A stretch of 64,000 bases of DNA from Castor canadensis (GCF_047511655.1 NC_133398.1:50721638-50785637); one strand, 5' to 3'. Positions 35,831-47,931 are shown, counted from the stretch's first letter. Numbers and translations are program-made. Notes: generated from the letters alone by a model not told the origin.

Positions 35831-37168
35831 ATACGATAAGATTCCACCTTACTTCTGTCAGAATGGCTATCATCAAGAACACAAACAACAAATGTTGGCG
35901 AGGATGTGAGGAAAGAAGAACCCTCATACACTGTTGTGTGTGAATGCAAATTAGTACAACCACTATGGAAAACAGTATGGAGTCTCCTCCATACCTAAAA
36001 ATAGAACTGCCATATGATCTGGCAATTCCATTCCTAGGGATGTAGCAAAAGGAATGTAAGTCAGGTTACAATAAAGACACCTGCACACTCATGTATATTG
36101 CAGCTTTGCTCACAATAGCTAATCTCTGGAAACAACCACTATTGATGAATGGATTAATCAAATGTGGTATTTATATACAATGGAATTTTATTTTGCTATA
36201 AAGAAAAATGAAATTTCATCATTTGCAAGAAAATGGATGGAGCTGGAGAACATCATCCTAAGTGAAGTTAGCCAGGATCAGAAAATCAAAGGCTGAATGT
36301 TTTCTCCCATATGTGAGGATAGACCCAGTACAAACACAAGCAATATTACATATGCATAAAAATATGTACAGAACATGTATCCAAAAAAGTGAGACTGGTA
36401 GAGGAGACCAAGGGAGGAGGAAAAAAAGAAAGGAAGATTGTGAATATTAATGAAGAACATCACATCTGTATAGGAATAAAACACAAGGAAACATACTGAT
36501 AACTTTTATTAAATAGCACAGGATGGGGAGCAAGGGTAAGGAAGTGCAGTTGAGGGGAGTTACATGGATTTAAGCACTGGATAGGTATAATACCAAAACA
36601 AAATTCCTAGTGAACAATGAACAGACAACAAAATAACAGGAGACAAGGTGAAAAACAGGTCATGTTATGGGGAGGACACTAACCAGAGGCAGAGGATAAA
36701 AGAAGGAAGAAGGTGAATATGGTTGATATACTTTCTATACAAAAATAAAATTTTTAAACCTGGTGAAATCATCATAAGAAGGGGACTAAAGTAGAAAGGG
36801 GAAAAATGAACATGAACCAATTCTGTATACAATACATATATACATGGAAATGCCATAATGAAACCTCCTGTAGATACCTTAAACAAACAAAAATGTCTTT
36901 TTTCAAACAGACGACAAGATGGTAAAATAGGTACTGTTTCCGGGACCAGTGGAGTGGGGAGAATATAAGGAAAGAGGGTAGGAGAGTGAATATGGTGAAA
37001 ATATTACATACTTATGTACAAAAATGCAAAATGAGACCTGTTAAAACATTCTAAGAAGGGGGGAGAAGTGGATATGAGATTGATGGAGGGGATGAATTTA
37101 AATAAGATGTGACTTTTGTAAGTGTCACAGTGTACACCCAGTAAAACAATAATGTGATAATTAAAAAA
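35831..37168 (+). mobile_element. LINE-1 3' part, second copy
   Basis: Repeats the ORF2 C-terminal and 3'UTR order of the preceding copy (agattccaccttacttctgt; caatggaattttattttgct; aaagtgaagttagccaggat-like; tgaatatggttgatatactt). It ends in a poly(A) run at 37159-37168. Tail-to-head stacking of L1 3' ends with the preceding copy. Confidence 0.85.
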
Positions 37169-37904
37169 AAAACAAAACCTTCATTTAGAAAGCTATCTCC
37201 ACACTTTAAAGGAATGGGGAACCCTAAGCCCTTGTGTAAAGACATTAAACCCTGCAGCGATGTGGGCCCTAACACCTACAACCCCTGCCTTGGCAGGAGA
37301 CCTTAAAAATCACCTTGAAAACTGCAGTGAACACCAGACCACCTAAATATTCCCTGGTCTCCTCCATCCCTGGTCCCCTAAGCCCAGCTCCCACCCCAAG
37401 GTGGTGCCCTTGTCACCAACACCACCATCAGTGAAGACAACGCAGGCAACCTCGCCTCCCAGTCCATGGAGTCCTTTTCTAAACTTCTGCTTTCACAGGT
37501 TCTGAGCTTGCTTAGAAAAAATTAAATCAAAAGAATGTATAAAATTTAAAAGACTCTGAAACCATAAAAAGATGCAGATTCACTATATTTAGCACCATAT
37601 TTGATAGCAAGCACCACATCACATCTGCGAGAGGAAAAAACTGACCCAAGGAGTCAGCTGAACTGTCTCAACCTGTGCAGAAGGGGAGAGCAAGGACTGG
37701 AGGTATGGCTCCAGTGGTAGAACCCTACCACGCAAGGGCTGGCCTGATTTCCAATGCAAAGACAGGGGAAAAAGATCAAGAGGAAAAAGGAAGAGATCCA
37801 ACTGAAATTGAACATGCATGTGTACAACTATACAATAAACATGTGAATATGTATAGTATAATATAAACAATAAGTTATCTACATGCATTTATTGAAAGTG
37901 CAGA
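37169..37904. other. Intergenic, partly duplicated segment
   Basis: 37169-37500 is relatively C-rich sequence of unknown origin (no conserved ORF). 37530-37690 is paralogous to 2280-2430 and 59490-59650 (cactatatttagcaccatat; ctgacccaaggag). Confidence 0.6.
37688..37775 (+). mobile_element. ID-like SINE
   Basis: gactggaggtatggctccag ... gggctggcctgatttccaat with an A/G-rich tail. Same insertion as 2425 and 59650 by position. Confidence 0.7.
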
Positions 37905-39395
37905 TTCTTATATGTGCCAAACTCAGCCTTTCTCTGTGTTTCCTGGACCCATTCTTCCACTCTCACATTACAACAGTGTCCTCCCTCTCTAGTGCAGAAA
38001 TCCCCAGGTGCCCTCCTCAGTCCTCACCAATTTGCCCTGCTCATTCAGACAGCTACTTCCTCTCCATCTTGGTTTTTCACTGTCAATTTTCAATAACATA
38101 TACACAGCCATCAAGTGAAAGAAAAGAAACTCCAATATGAGCTGTGTTTTAACCCACTGGGTAGTATTTTTAGAAATGAGGAAATGTCCTTGTTAGGATT
38201 GATGTATCAGTAGATGTGGCAAAAGTGAGACCGAAAGTAGGATCCCTTTTACCCAGGGAGCTATTGTAACATTTAGAGAGAATAAGACCCACCTACTGGC
38301 CAAGGCAGGCAAAGACAGAGTCCAAGTACAGCACTCAGGTTTCTGTTCTATGCAAAAGTCTGTCTTCTGGCAGACTGACTATCTTCAGAACTAAAACAGC
38401 ACATTCCTGGAAAGAACTGACTCCAATATTGGGAGAGTTCATTTATTAACTTTGTATCTTAGAGAGGGAAAATTCTCCCAGCTTCAGGCAGGTCTTGTCC
38501 TCTTTGGGCTCTGGACAGCTCAATGGGAAGACCAAAGTCAGTATATATCTCTTGCCTGCAGTCTGCTATGGATTGAAGTTCACTGAAGAAGCCACTTCTG
38601 TGCCGAAAATCCTGAGTTCTGATTGACTGAGTAGAATGACATGATTGTGGAGAGATAGAGTGTTTCTGATCAATAATTAAATTGTTAGTGTTTTCTAAGT
38701 TCACTTAATAGCCATCAACTGCCAACTTCTCTGTCAGTCCTAAAATTATCATGACTATCAGGCAAAAATTTGTGGAGCACATTGGTAGTCATAGCAGTAC
38801 ATGTCCTTCCACTAGTCATAAAGTTAAGAATGTTATAACATCTGAAATCTACAGAAAAGTTTTCCCCACTCAGCTGTAACCTGCATACCTGATATTCCCA
38901 CCAATGTCTTGTGCAATGAGTATATAAGTTCATGAATATTCTTCCACAGTGGAACATGATATTCATGGTAACCTGAATTTGTGTTTCTAGGATGTGGCCA
39001 TTGGAATATGGCACAAAATAAGCTACTCCCTTGGAAAAATATTTGTATTTTGTGTTGTCACTGTTAAGCAGGCCAGTGCCTTCTGACCCATGGATTCCTT
39101 TGGGTTCACAGGATACATCGAGGGAAGAGGAGCATGCCCATCTGGGTGTGGCTCTGAAAGGGAACTCAAGAAGGGCCCAGGAATGCCCCAGAAGGACAGC
39201 CTGTCATCACAGAACATAGGAAATATTTGTGAGACCAGCAGCATTCACGGAATCTTCTGGTCAGATGCATATTTTCTTAAAAAGAAACAATATGAAAAAA
39301 ACAGGGTTATAGGGAATTGAGTACATTTAGAAAAACTTGAGCCTCTCTAGGAGGGCAAAATACTAGCAACGTGCATATTGGAGCATCACAATTTC
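37905..39395. repeat. IFNW-type upstream unit, copy B
   Basis: 37905-38420 is paralogous to 20990-21500. 38460-38620 is weakly paralogous to 56820-56960 (gacagctcaatgggaagacc against gacagctctggtgggaggga). The upstream layout of an IFN unit is preserved although the gene is mostly lost. The open frames at 38459-39320 cover both strands and look like chance. Confidence 0.7.
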
Positions 39396-39600
39396 TTTTT
39401 TTTTTTTTTTTGTGGCACTGGGGCTTGAACTCAGGGCTTACACCTTGAGCTACTCCACCAGTCCTTTTTTGGGATTTTTGTTTCAGATAGAGTCTTGTGA
39501 GCTATTTGCCTGGTTGACTTCAAATTGAGATCTCCCTGATCTCTGCCTTCTGAGTAGCTAGGATTACAGGCATAAGTCACTAGCGCTAGGCTGGAAGCTC
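39395..39600 (-). mobile_element. Dimeric SINE (B1-dID-like)
   Basis: Reverse orientation with a T-run at the left (its tail): cactggggcttgaactcagg, gagctactccaccagtcctt, then ctgagtagctaggattacag. Confidence 0.92.
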
Positions 39601-40089
39601 ACAATTTCTAAATGGTAAAGACCCTTGTGAAAATTCATTGATTTAACTTCACTCATTGAAAAGAAGACACTTTTGGATCAACTCTCACTGTTTATGTTCC
39701 CGTATGTGAACACTGCACTATTTGCACATGTTTAGAATTTGGAACTCATACTGAGAATAAAGGTCCATGATACAAAGAATACAGAACCTATACAAATAAC
39801 AAATTGAAACTATTCCCCAATAATATGAGTATCTAAAGAGCTATTATATCTCATGCTATAAAAGTTCACCAAAAATATAGCAATGATGGGATCTTTAAGA
39901 AGATTAAGCACAGAAGTCTCCAAATTAATTTCTTTCAAAGGAAACTCCTACACAGAGACCTTAAACAGTCATCATGAGCTCTGCTTGCTGGAATTCCGTG
40001 TAAATCAAGCACACTTAGTACCAAGGCTTTGGGCACCTTCCCAACCCCCTAACCTTTGCTAACACTTTGCCAGTTGTCAGAGGAAATTG

Positions 40090-40195
40090 ACTTCCCTTCT
40101 TTCACTTTCATAACATTTGGACTCAAACTGATTTTCATTTTGCCCTCAAACAACTGTGAAAAACCTTGAACTTTCTAGGAAAGTTGAAATGAGAA
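40090..40195. promoter_or_regulatory. Repeated distal module with IRF-type motifs (copy c)
   Basis: tttcactttc at 40100-40109 and gaaagttgaaa at 40179-40189 face each other about 70 bp apart. Part of the repeated module described at 1560-1720. Confidence 0.35.
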
Positions 40196-40204
40196 AAAAA
40201 ATCT

Positions 40205-40330
40205 GTCTTAGCTTAAGGTGATTGTTTATGCTGCAATTTCATCATTCAGGAGGTCACAGCACAAGGATCATAAATTCAAGGACAGCTCAAGCTATATAAC
40301 CAGCCTTGTTCAAAACAAAACAACTGAAAC
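40205..40330 (+). mobile_element. Diverged B1-like SINE
   Basis: Decayed B1 order (catcattcaggaggtcacag; ggatcataaattcaaggaca; ctatataaccagccttgttc). Confidence 0.45.
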
Positions 40331-40357
40331 AAATCTTATGTATTAAAAATTACAGAG

Positions 40358-40520
40358 AAAAGGCTAGGTACTAGTGCCTTACACCTGTAATTCTTGTTAC
40401 TTGGGAGGCTGAGATCACAAGGATCATGATTTGAGTCTACCCCATAATTTGTAAGAGCCTATCTCTAAAATAACCAGACTAACATGGACTGGAGGTGTGG
40501 CTCAAGTGGTAGAGCACATG
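40358..40520 (+). mobile_element. Dimeric SINE (B1-dID-like), 3'-incomplete
   Basis: gctaggtactagtgccttac, ttacttgggaggctgagatc, then the ID half ctggaggtgtggctcaagtg and tagagcacatgc. The 3' end of the ID half is missing. Confidence 0.85.
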
Positions 40521-41187
40521 CAAAAATGGTGCATCTTCTTTGCCTTTCTTTTACTTCCTTTGTTATTCAATTAACTTCAAGATGAAATAGAAAGTAATAC
40601 AGAGGTAGTAATACTCACCCTTGCCAACAAAACACTATTCAAAAAAGAAGTTACAAAAATTCATTAGTTATTGCAACTTAGATCTAAAATGGAAAATCTT
40701 GAATAAATAAGCAAATAGAAGTTACTACTCTTTAGCCTATTTAGGCTGGGACTCACTGCCCTGACTTGTCAGAATGAGTCATAGATAGAGCAAGCAAATA
40801 GAACCATGCTGACTGTGTGGACTGAAAGTCATTAGCTTCTCTAACATTAGTTCCTATTGAAAGACAACATCATCAATAAATCCCCTGATCCCCAAATCAG
40901 AAAATTTGAGGAAATCAATAGCTCAATAGTTTATGTGTTGGAGAATAAGAATTATATTTAAGAGAATAAAAATTATTTGGCCACTGAAGGAAAAATGACT
41001 TTTATAGGGTAAGTCCTAAGCTACATAAAAATAAACATTTGCTATCAGCATCTGAGGGCTGCTGACACTTTTGATACTGCAAACATTTGTCAGGAGAGGA
41101 GATGGTCACTGCTGAGAACCAGGATCCTCCAGGTAACTGTCCACTTGATACACCAGATGTCCAACCTCTGCCACCCACAGGGTCCTG
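40521..41187. other. Unassigned sequence replacing the 5' part of an IFNW copy
   Basis: No gene. The promoter and first two thirds of the expected IFNW sequence are absent here; homology starts abruptly at about 41188. Confidence 0.5.
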
Positions 41188-41476
41188 TGCTGACTGAAAC
41201 ATGACCCTCCTGGATGAAATCCAGAACAGTGCTCCATCAGCAGTTGGATAACCTGGGGACCTTCTTTGTACAGGTGATTGGAAAGGAAGAGTCTATCCTG
41301 AACACCAAGGATCTGACATGGCCTTAAAGAACTATATCCTGGTAATCCATCTCTACCTGAAAGAGAAGAAATATAGTGATTACCTAAGAAATGGTCAGAG
41401 TGGAATCATGAAAATCTCTCCCTCATCAAAGTTGCAAAAAAACTTAAGTTGGAATGGAAACCTGAGATCATCTTGA
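41188..41476 (+). pseudogene. Interferon-omega pseudogene, 3' third
   Basis: Matches the intact IFNW from 'SSAAWNMTLLNELH' to the stop: gaaacatgaccctcctggat, catcagcagttggataacct, ccatctctacctgaaagaga, agaaatatagtgattacct and the end gatcatcttga (TGA 41474-41476). Indels break the frame in several places. No promoter or signal peptide remains. The 3' flank also matches IFNW (tatggtcatttcatgaagat against ttggtcattttatagactct), so it is a remnant of a duplicated unit. Confidence 0.9.
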
Positions 41477-43136
41477 AATGAGTCACCCTGACTAATTGGC
41501 CATATCACACTTACACCTGTGTCTATGGTCATTTCATGAAGATCTTACTTATGCTTTAGTTAGAATCTATTAAATCAGTGTTGAAAGATGTGATGTTACT
41601 TATTTAGCATTTAGCATATGCATATTATTTTATTTTTCATACAACAGATGTTTGCTTTTATATTATATGAACATTAGAAAACACATTCACTGTTCTGTTT
41701 TATTAAATATTATTTTTTGTTTTATATTATAATAAAACTTGGATTTGTTGCTTCTAAAATTAAAATCTAAATGACAGTTTTCTGAACTAAACTGAAAAAT
41801 GGACAGCAATATTTATTTCCTTTTTCACTTACTCTGTTCACATCAAATATATATATAAAGTAATGATGTGAAAGATCTTGGGATTGCCATCAAGAAATAC
41901 AAATAAATAAAAGACAATTTCTTTTCTACTGAAAATTTCAGTCTTACAGAGAAAGAGACAAAAGCATTGTACAAAGGTCACTTACAGGAATTATTGCACA
42001 GAGAGGTAAGGAATCACTAGGTACAAATGATGTATGGAAGGAAAATATACTAGATGTCCTTTCTAAGGTTTTTCACTCAAACAAAAGTGCAGAAGTCTTA
42101 TTGGCAATGGGAGTATGATCCAGAATGAGAAGCAAATGGCATGGCATGGGTAGAGAGAGCAATTCAGGATTTTTCATTGCATGTCTCAAGGCATGGAGCT
42201 GGATGTGGTTACCCACTAATAGAGTGACAATGAGATGAGGACTTATGCTTTGTCCTGTAGATCCTTAGCATTTAAAGGTAAATCAGAGGAGGACAGTGTG
42301 CAAAGGGCACTGAGGTGGAGATTGGAGATGCCAGCACAGTGAGAAGGAGAAACAGGGAAGTGTGTGGAGTAATTCATGCAGGGAAGATGGTGGTGTTTTC
42401 AGGACAGGTGAGAACTATATTGTACCAGTACACCTGAAAACAGGTAGTTTCGGTGATGCCATCAGTCTTGTTCATTGAAAACAATGGGGTGGAAACTCTT
42501 AGGGGGTTGGTTGAGGTGAACACATAAAAGGGGAAATTAGAACACTGTGATTTGAAAATTATTTGGAAGCTTGTTTGTTGAGTGGAAAACTGAAATAAGG
42601 TGGCACCTGTAGGAGAATGTGGATTAATAGGTCCTGCATTTTTTCACGCTTTTGCAGTATTTCCAAAGAATCCTTTTCAAAGAATGGATGATGTTTTGTC
42701 ACAAAATATGTGAATATTTTAAGTACTTTAATAATTAGTTATTTGGGTAAAATAGTAATTTATCATAATTCTACTTAATATTACTTTGTAATAAGCTTTA
42801 ATGATAATTATTACCTTGACAATTTCAGTTCTTTTTTCAAGAAAACATTACAATCAGTTTTCTTTCTGTAAATTAACTTACTCTAGTCTTTATGTTGGTT
42901 ATTTTCATTATATATTTAAGATTTTGTTATTTCCAATCATTGACATACATATTTTCTGAAAATTAAAACCATGTTGTTTTGATGGATGCTTGTTTTTTAG
43001 CTTTACCTGTGTACAAGGAGCTGGTAATTAAATTATGGTATATCAAAGTCAGATAGCCAATCCTCTTTTAACCTGAATATATTTGGCACCCTCTCTAGTA
43101 AATATGTGTTTACATTCAATTCTTGTCCTTGATAAA
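41477..43136. other. Downstream flank of the IFNW fragment
   Basis: No gene. 41480-41900 is paralogous to 24113-24700. 42290-42420 is purine-rich single-copy-looking sequence; I do not recognise it. Confidence 0.55.
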
Positions 43137-43372
43137 TTACAGCCCAGGTTTGATCAGAGTCTGGAAAAACTGAGAATAAGATACAAAGAAAATCTGTTTG
43201 GTCCATATTTGGGGATAGACATCGACAAGTATTTCTAAGGAATCATCCACTATTTGAAGGGAAAAGAATACAGAAAGCTCCTGTGCCAGAGAGGTTTGAG
43301 AGGAGAAAGTGAAATGTCCTTTTTCCTCTTCAGCAATCCTCAAAGAAAAGTTAGCAAGCAAGAAAGAAACAG
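43137..43372 (+). pseudogene. Highly decayed type I IFN C-terminal remnant
   Basis: One frame reads ...DKYF*GIIHYLKGKEYRK..., which aligns with [19 protein letters not shown] of the intact IFNA. It is followed after an indel by a stretch ending SFFLFSNPQRKVSKQER. The ending recalls interferon epsilon (FFVFSLTEKLSKQGR in the human protein, from memory) more than alpha, but the divergence is too great to assign a subtype. Its downstream flank is duplicated at 48330-49460. Confidence 0.5.
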
Positions 43373-44490
43373 ATACTCTCATAGAGAATCTCTACATAAT
43401 TTTCTAAGCTCAAAAAGAAAATCTCAGTTCAGATTTGTGCACCATCTGAAAAATATACAAATCCAAAATTATGAGCTTATTTTTAAAGTATGTTGTACTT
43501 GATGCATATGAATTACAAAAACTTTAGAGACTAGACCTTGTTTTACTTTTTAAAATAAATAATGTTATGATTTAAGATTTTATTTGCTTAAATTCCTGAA
43601 ATGTATTTACAGTTTCCAAGTTTTAAATTTTAATTTTCAGTAAAAAAAATCTCTAAAATAGTGTTTAAAGACATTCATCAGATACTTGAGGCTAGCTTCA
43701 GTAACAGATAAAAAATTACCTTATCATCGTAAAAATTTGTCTTTCTTTCTTATATGAGCTCAATGCAATGACTCCTAATCTGATGATTTCTTGTGATGTT
43801 TAAGGCAGAAAATAAACCATTTTTTTCTTGCTGCAGAAACATTATTGAGAGTATCCTGAAGTTTAATCCCATAATTTAAACTCAAGTGAGATGTCATTCG
43901 TTATAGTTATAGTGCCATTGACTCTTTAAGGAACAACTTAAGTTGGTTCACAAGTGCATAAAGTTAAAATGTGGCCAAGAAAATGGGGAGAAAGTCTTGA
44001 ATCACATTGTAAAATTCAGAAAGTATCCTTATGACCTGAGGAAAGGAGGAGGTAGTGAACAAGAAGATTGTCACTGATCCTTGAGGATCATGAAAACAAA
44101 GGGTGGCATGTGAGACTTTCATCTTACCCATGCCCTTCTTTCTCATCCTCACATTCTAAATATTAGAAACACAAACTTGAATCAAATATCCACTTGGCCA
44201 AATGAAACTGTTTTGATAAAATTATCCACACAATTTTCACTTGTAACTTTTCTTGATGGGTCATGAAGAATTTAAAAGTAACATTAGATGTATTGACCTC
44301 TAAAGCCATATATTTACTATGTACTTTATTGACTATCCTACCATGATTACAATGGTGTATCCTTTCAATAACACTGTCTGAGCTCCTGAAATATTAGGGA
44401 CTGAGTAAAATGCCTAGGACACAAGGTGGGCAAGTTGATTTGAGCTCAGAGGTAGCTTATAAATTCCTGGATAGGCATTCCAAGGAGGAA
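43373..44490. repeat. IFN downstream flank module, copy 1
   Basis: Paralogous to 48330-49460 and, from 43880, to 60700-61010 (ttggttcacaagtgcataaa / ttgatttccaaatgcatagt / ttggttcacaaattcatagg; cctgaggaaaggaggaggta / cctgagaaaaggaggagagg). No gene. Confidence 0.85.
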
Positions 44491-44636
44491 ATAGCTCAAG
44501 TCTTTTGTTTTGTTTTGTTTTTTGTTTTTTAACATCCAGCATTTATTTTTCTTGTTAATCCATCTGCAGTGCAGCTTGTGGGCTTGGTTCCAGGCTTCAG
44601 TTAAGTTCTGGTCTACTCCATATAGCTCAAGTCTTT
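44491..44636 (-). mobile_element. 5'-truncated retrocopy with 15-bp target-site duplication
   Basis: A perfect direct repeat atagctcaagtcttt (44491-44505 and 44622-44636) flanks a 116-bp insert. Read on the minus strand, the insert carries an AATAAA signal (in gaaaaataaatgctgg) followed by an A-rich tail interrupted by C (shown as ttttgttttgttttttg on the plus strand). The insertion point fits the L1 endonuclease preference (cttt/aaac). It is the 3' end of some host mRNA pasted in by L1 machinery; I do not recognise the source gene. Confidence 0.85.
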
Positions 44637-45004
44637 AAACGTTATATCAATGTGGTAGTTGGAAGTGAGAATATAGTCATGCAGAGAGAATGAGAACATA
44701 TGCAGACAAGAACATTGACCAAGGACTAAAATCTCCTGGCTTTGTCAACTAACATAGCATACTAATTGTTTTCTGACAAATGTTACAAATAAAACTTAAA
44801 TAGATCCAAACGTTCCATAGAAATGGATAGATAAAAATGAAGCAAATGATTATTCCCCATTTGTGTCTATGTGAAGAGACCCCAAAGAATCGAAAGGTAA
44901 GAGTTGGTAGTTATCATATCAGTCAATATCACCTACAAATGGAAAGTCAAAGGCAGATCTTCCTCCATTTCTAACCCATCTTGCCAAATTAATTATTTAT
45001 TTTG
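44637..45004. other. Flank module remnant
   Basis: 44870-44920 matches 2970-3000 and 61530-61560 (gaagagaccccaaagaatcg against gaggagaccccaaagaatcc). No gene. Confidence 0.6.
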
Positions 45005-45955
45005 TTTTTGGAAATAATTTGTTTCACCACATTTTCATACATATATGCAATGTACTTCAATCATATTCAACACTCCATGACACTTTTGTTCAACATACTG
45101 TCTCCCACTGGTTTACTTCAATAGTTTCCATTTGATATTGATTGCTTTTTTGTTTCTTTTAGGTCTATATTATTCGTGTTACAGAATAATGATTACCAGT
45201 TCCATTTATTTTCCTACAAATTTCATTCTTCCTTATGACTAAATGATAATCCATTATATATTATATATTTACATATGTTATATATATATTAAATTTCCTT
45301 ATCCATCCATTCATTTATGGGCACTTAGACTGATTTCATAATTTATCTATTGTGAATAGTGTTGCAATAAACATGGGTGTGCAGTGATCTCTATAGCATG
45401 CTGACTGTGATTCCTTTGCATATATCCATGAATGTTAGAGCAGGATATGGCAGCTAATTTTCATTTCTGAAGAACCTCCATACTAATTTCCATGTTGTCT
45501 GGACTAACTTATATTTCTACCAATATTATGTGTTTCTTTTTGCATGCATCCTCACCAGCATTAGTTATTTTTGGTTTTCTTAGCGATAATCACTCTGACT
45601 GAGATGGAATCTTAATGTAATTTGGATTTGCATTTTATTTAGGGCCAAGGATGAGGAACATTTTTTCATGTATTGGTCATTTGTATTTCTTTTGTAAACT
45701 ACCTGCTCAAATCATTTGTCTATTTATTGCTTCTTTTAAATTTTTGAACTCTTTTGTATTGTGGATGTTAATCCCTCATCAGATGAATAGCTAGCAAAAT
45801 TTTCTTCCATTCTAAAGACTGTCTGTTCACTGTGGTAATTGTTTCCCTTGCTGTGCAGCTATTTAATTTGATGCAATTCCACTTCTCAATTTTATACTTT
45901 CTTTCCTGAGCTATTGGAATACCATGCCAAATATTTTCTTTGACTGCTTTTTCCT
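45005..45955 (-). mobile_element. LINE-1 3' part
   Basis: Reverse L1 words: ataatgattaccagttccat, tctattgtgaatagtgttgc, attagttatttttggttttc and atttgcattttatttagggc. 5'-truncated. Confidence 0.88.
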
Positions 45956-46500
45956 CAACCCCTATTCCTTTTTATCCTGGAATTGCCCAGTTTCTCACAG
46001 TCAATCAGCATAATCAGCCCATCATCCAATTCTACAAATAAAAGGCAACAAGAAGGTGGCCAGGCAGCTGGCCCTGCATCTTTTCTCATCTTACTCCTTC
46101 TCTTCTGATGTGCTAGACTCACCTCATATCTCCAGAATTGATTCTACTTCCACACCTGACATTCCTTCAGGAGTCCTTCCAGGTGAACGCTCTAAGCCTT
46201 AGCTTCCTGGTTTAGTTCTGGTTTACCTCATTCCTCTAGGTTGATTATGACGAGTCTTAAGCCTGTAGTAACAGGTATCTAAAGCCTTATGAATGTATGA
46301 ATAAATGGATATAAATATATAGGAATTCAATGATTTTATGTAAATATATCACTGGGTTCCACAACATATAATAAAGGCACATTCAATCTCATGAAGGTAT
46401 ATTCACTCTCTCTCTCTCTCTCTCTCTCTTTCTTGCTCTGTCTCTCACACAAGCACACACACTGCCTCTCTTTATTATAAACTCTTGTGAGTTAGCTTGT
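45956..46500. other. Unassigned spacer with (CT)n tract
   Basis: Contains a (CT)n run at 46405-46432 and a CA-rich stretch. The order of an AATAAA-like word, a CT tract and 'taaactcttgtgagttagct' is faintly LTR-like, but no ends or partner were seen. Confidence 0.4.
46405..46432. repeat. (CT)n microsatellite
   Basis: Uninterrupted CT units following ttcactctc. Confidence 0.9.
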
Positions 46501-46599
46501 GTGTCTTCTTTAACTCTTGAAGGCTGGATTGAACAAAGATGGAAACGATCCCTGAACCAGGGAATGGAGAGTTTCTTGGAGCCCACACTTGCTCATTAC

Positions 46600-47700
46600 C
46601 TTTATATACATCTCTCAGACATCTTCTCTCATCCAACCTTGACTCTCCATCTTGCTGGACTGAATTTAGCTAAATCATGTTTTCACCAGTTTTTCTCACT
46701 GGGATATCGCTTCCCTTCTTTCATTTTTATCACATTCAGGTGTTATTTTGTTTTCTTTGTCCCCAATCATTGCAATGCAAAAAGTGACAAATTTCCCTTT
46801 CTATGAAAGAGACATTGAGAAATAAGTCTATATGCTATAATGCAGCTATACAGGAAAATTGTACACTTCATTTATTTTTTTCTCAATCTTGTATTCTGAT
46901 TCAGGATGATATACCTCCCAATTTGTTTGGGGGATATGAACTAATCTTAGATATTGCAGTTTTGTGACCCTCCAAGTCTGAACTCTATTAAACTTTTGTG
47001 GGTGTGTTTATTTCCTTTTCTTGGTTTACCTTTTGTAAACCTAGAGAAGTGTTGACATTAAATTCATGGAAGATGCAGAAAAATATATGTAACATCTGTG
47101 TACAAACCTGTAAACAATAGATCACTGTGACTGATAAGACTGATAGATGAGGCTTTCTCAGAACTACATGTAAGATCACAGTTCACATAATATTGGGCTG
47201 CCATTAGTTGTATTGTGTGTGTTGCTTATGTTTGAATTTCTTCAATGCTTCTGAATGTGCTGTGGTCTATGGGGGTTAAACACAAATTGTGTTTTGTTAT
47301 TTAGTTCTAGTAAACTTATTTAGCACATTAATAATTATGTCAATTGACTTTGATATAATCTAGCAGCTAGTGAAGTTAAAAGTTATTTTTTCATGTAAAG
47401 ACAAATTAAATGTTATTTACACTAAGAATAAAAACTGAAATACTGTATATTTTAAATATATTTTATGACTCTTGAAAGATATCTGGATTTCTTTACACTG
47501 CATTATATATTTTTTAAATTGAAAACTACATATATAGTAAAATATTTGCAATTAACATAAATACATACATTGTATTAAAAGTTACTAAATTTTAAGTAAA
47601 ATATAGTTCATAAAAATCACAACTTGTAAATAAATAAGTTTTGCTTAAAGCAAAAATACATTAATGAAGTCAAATTAAATATTGATGGCTTTTTTATTTT
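46600..47700. repeat. IFNA upstream unit, copy 1
   Basis: Paralogous in order to 49490-50940 and 51490-52450 (gatatcgcttcccttctttc; gcaatgcaaaaagtga; tggtctatgggggttaaaca / tggtctatgggagttaaaca). Contains a distal module copy at 46690-46820. It should lead to an IFNA gene; only a 3' fragment follows. Confidence 0.85.
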
Positions 47701-47789
47701 TTGACTTCAACATTTTTTTCTTTAAAAAAATTTTTATTGTCATATGACTGTAGTACTGAGATAGTATTGAGACAATTGTTTCAATGTAT

Positions 47790-47931
47790 TGAGAAAATAT
47801 TTCCACAGGATCACTCTCTACCTGAAAGAGAAGAAATACAGCCCTTGTGCCTGGGAGGTTGTCAGAGCAGAAATTATGAGATCTTTCTCTTCATAGCAAA
47901 CTTATGTGAAAGATTAAGAAGTAAAGAATGA
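47790..47931 (+). pseudogene. Interferon-alpha pseudogene 3, last ~47 codons
   Basis: From 47795 the frame reads [33 protein letters not shown], close to consensus IFNA. It then meets a TAG (47894) in place of a Ser codon, and the ancestral TGA is at 47929-47931. Promoter, signal peptide and about 140 codons are missing. Immediately upstream is sequence unlike IFNA (tttattgtcatatgactgta), so a deletion or insertion breakpoint lies near 47785. The high identity of the surviving part suggests recent loss. Confidence 0.93.

Noticed and set aside
45956-46530. Possible solitary LTR
   Set aside because: Only faint resemblance; no terminal repeats, target duplication or second copy were found.
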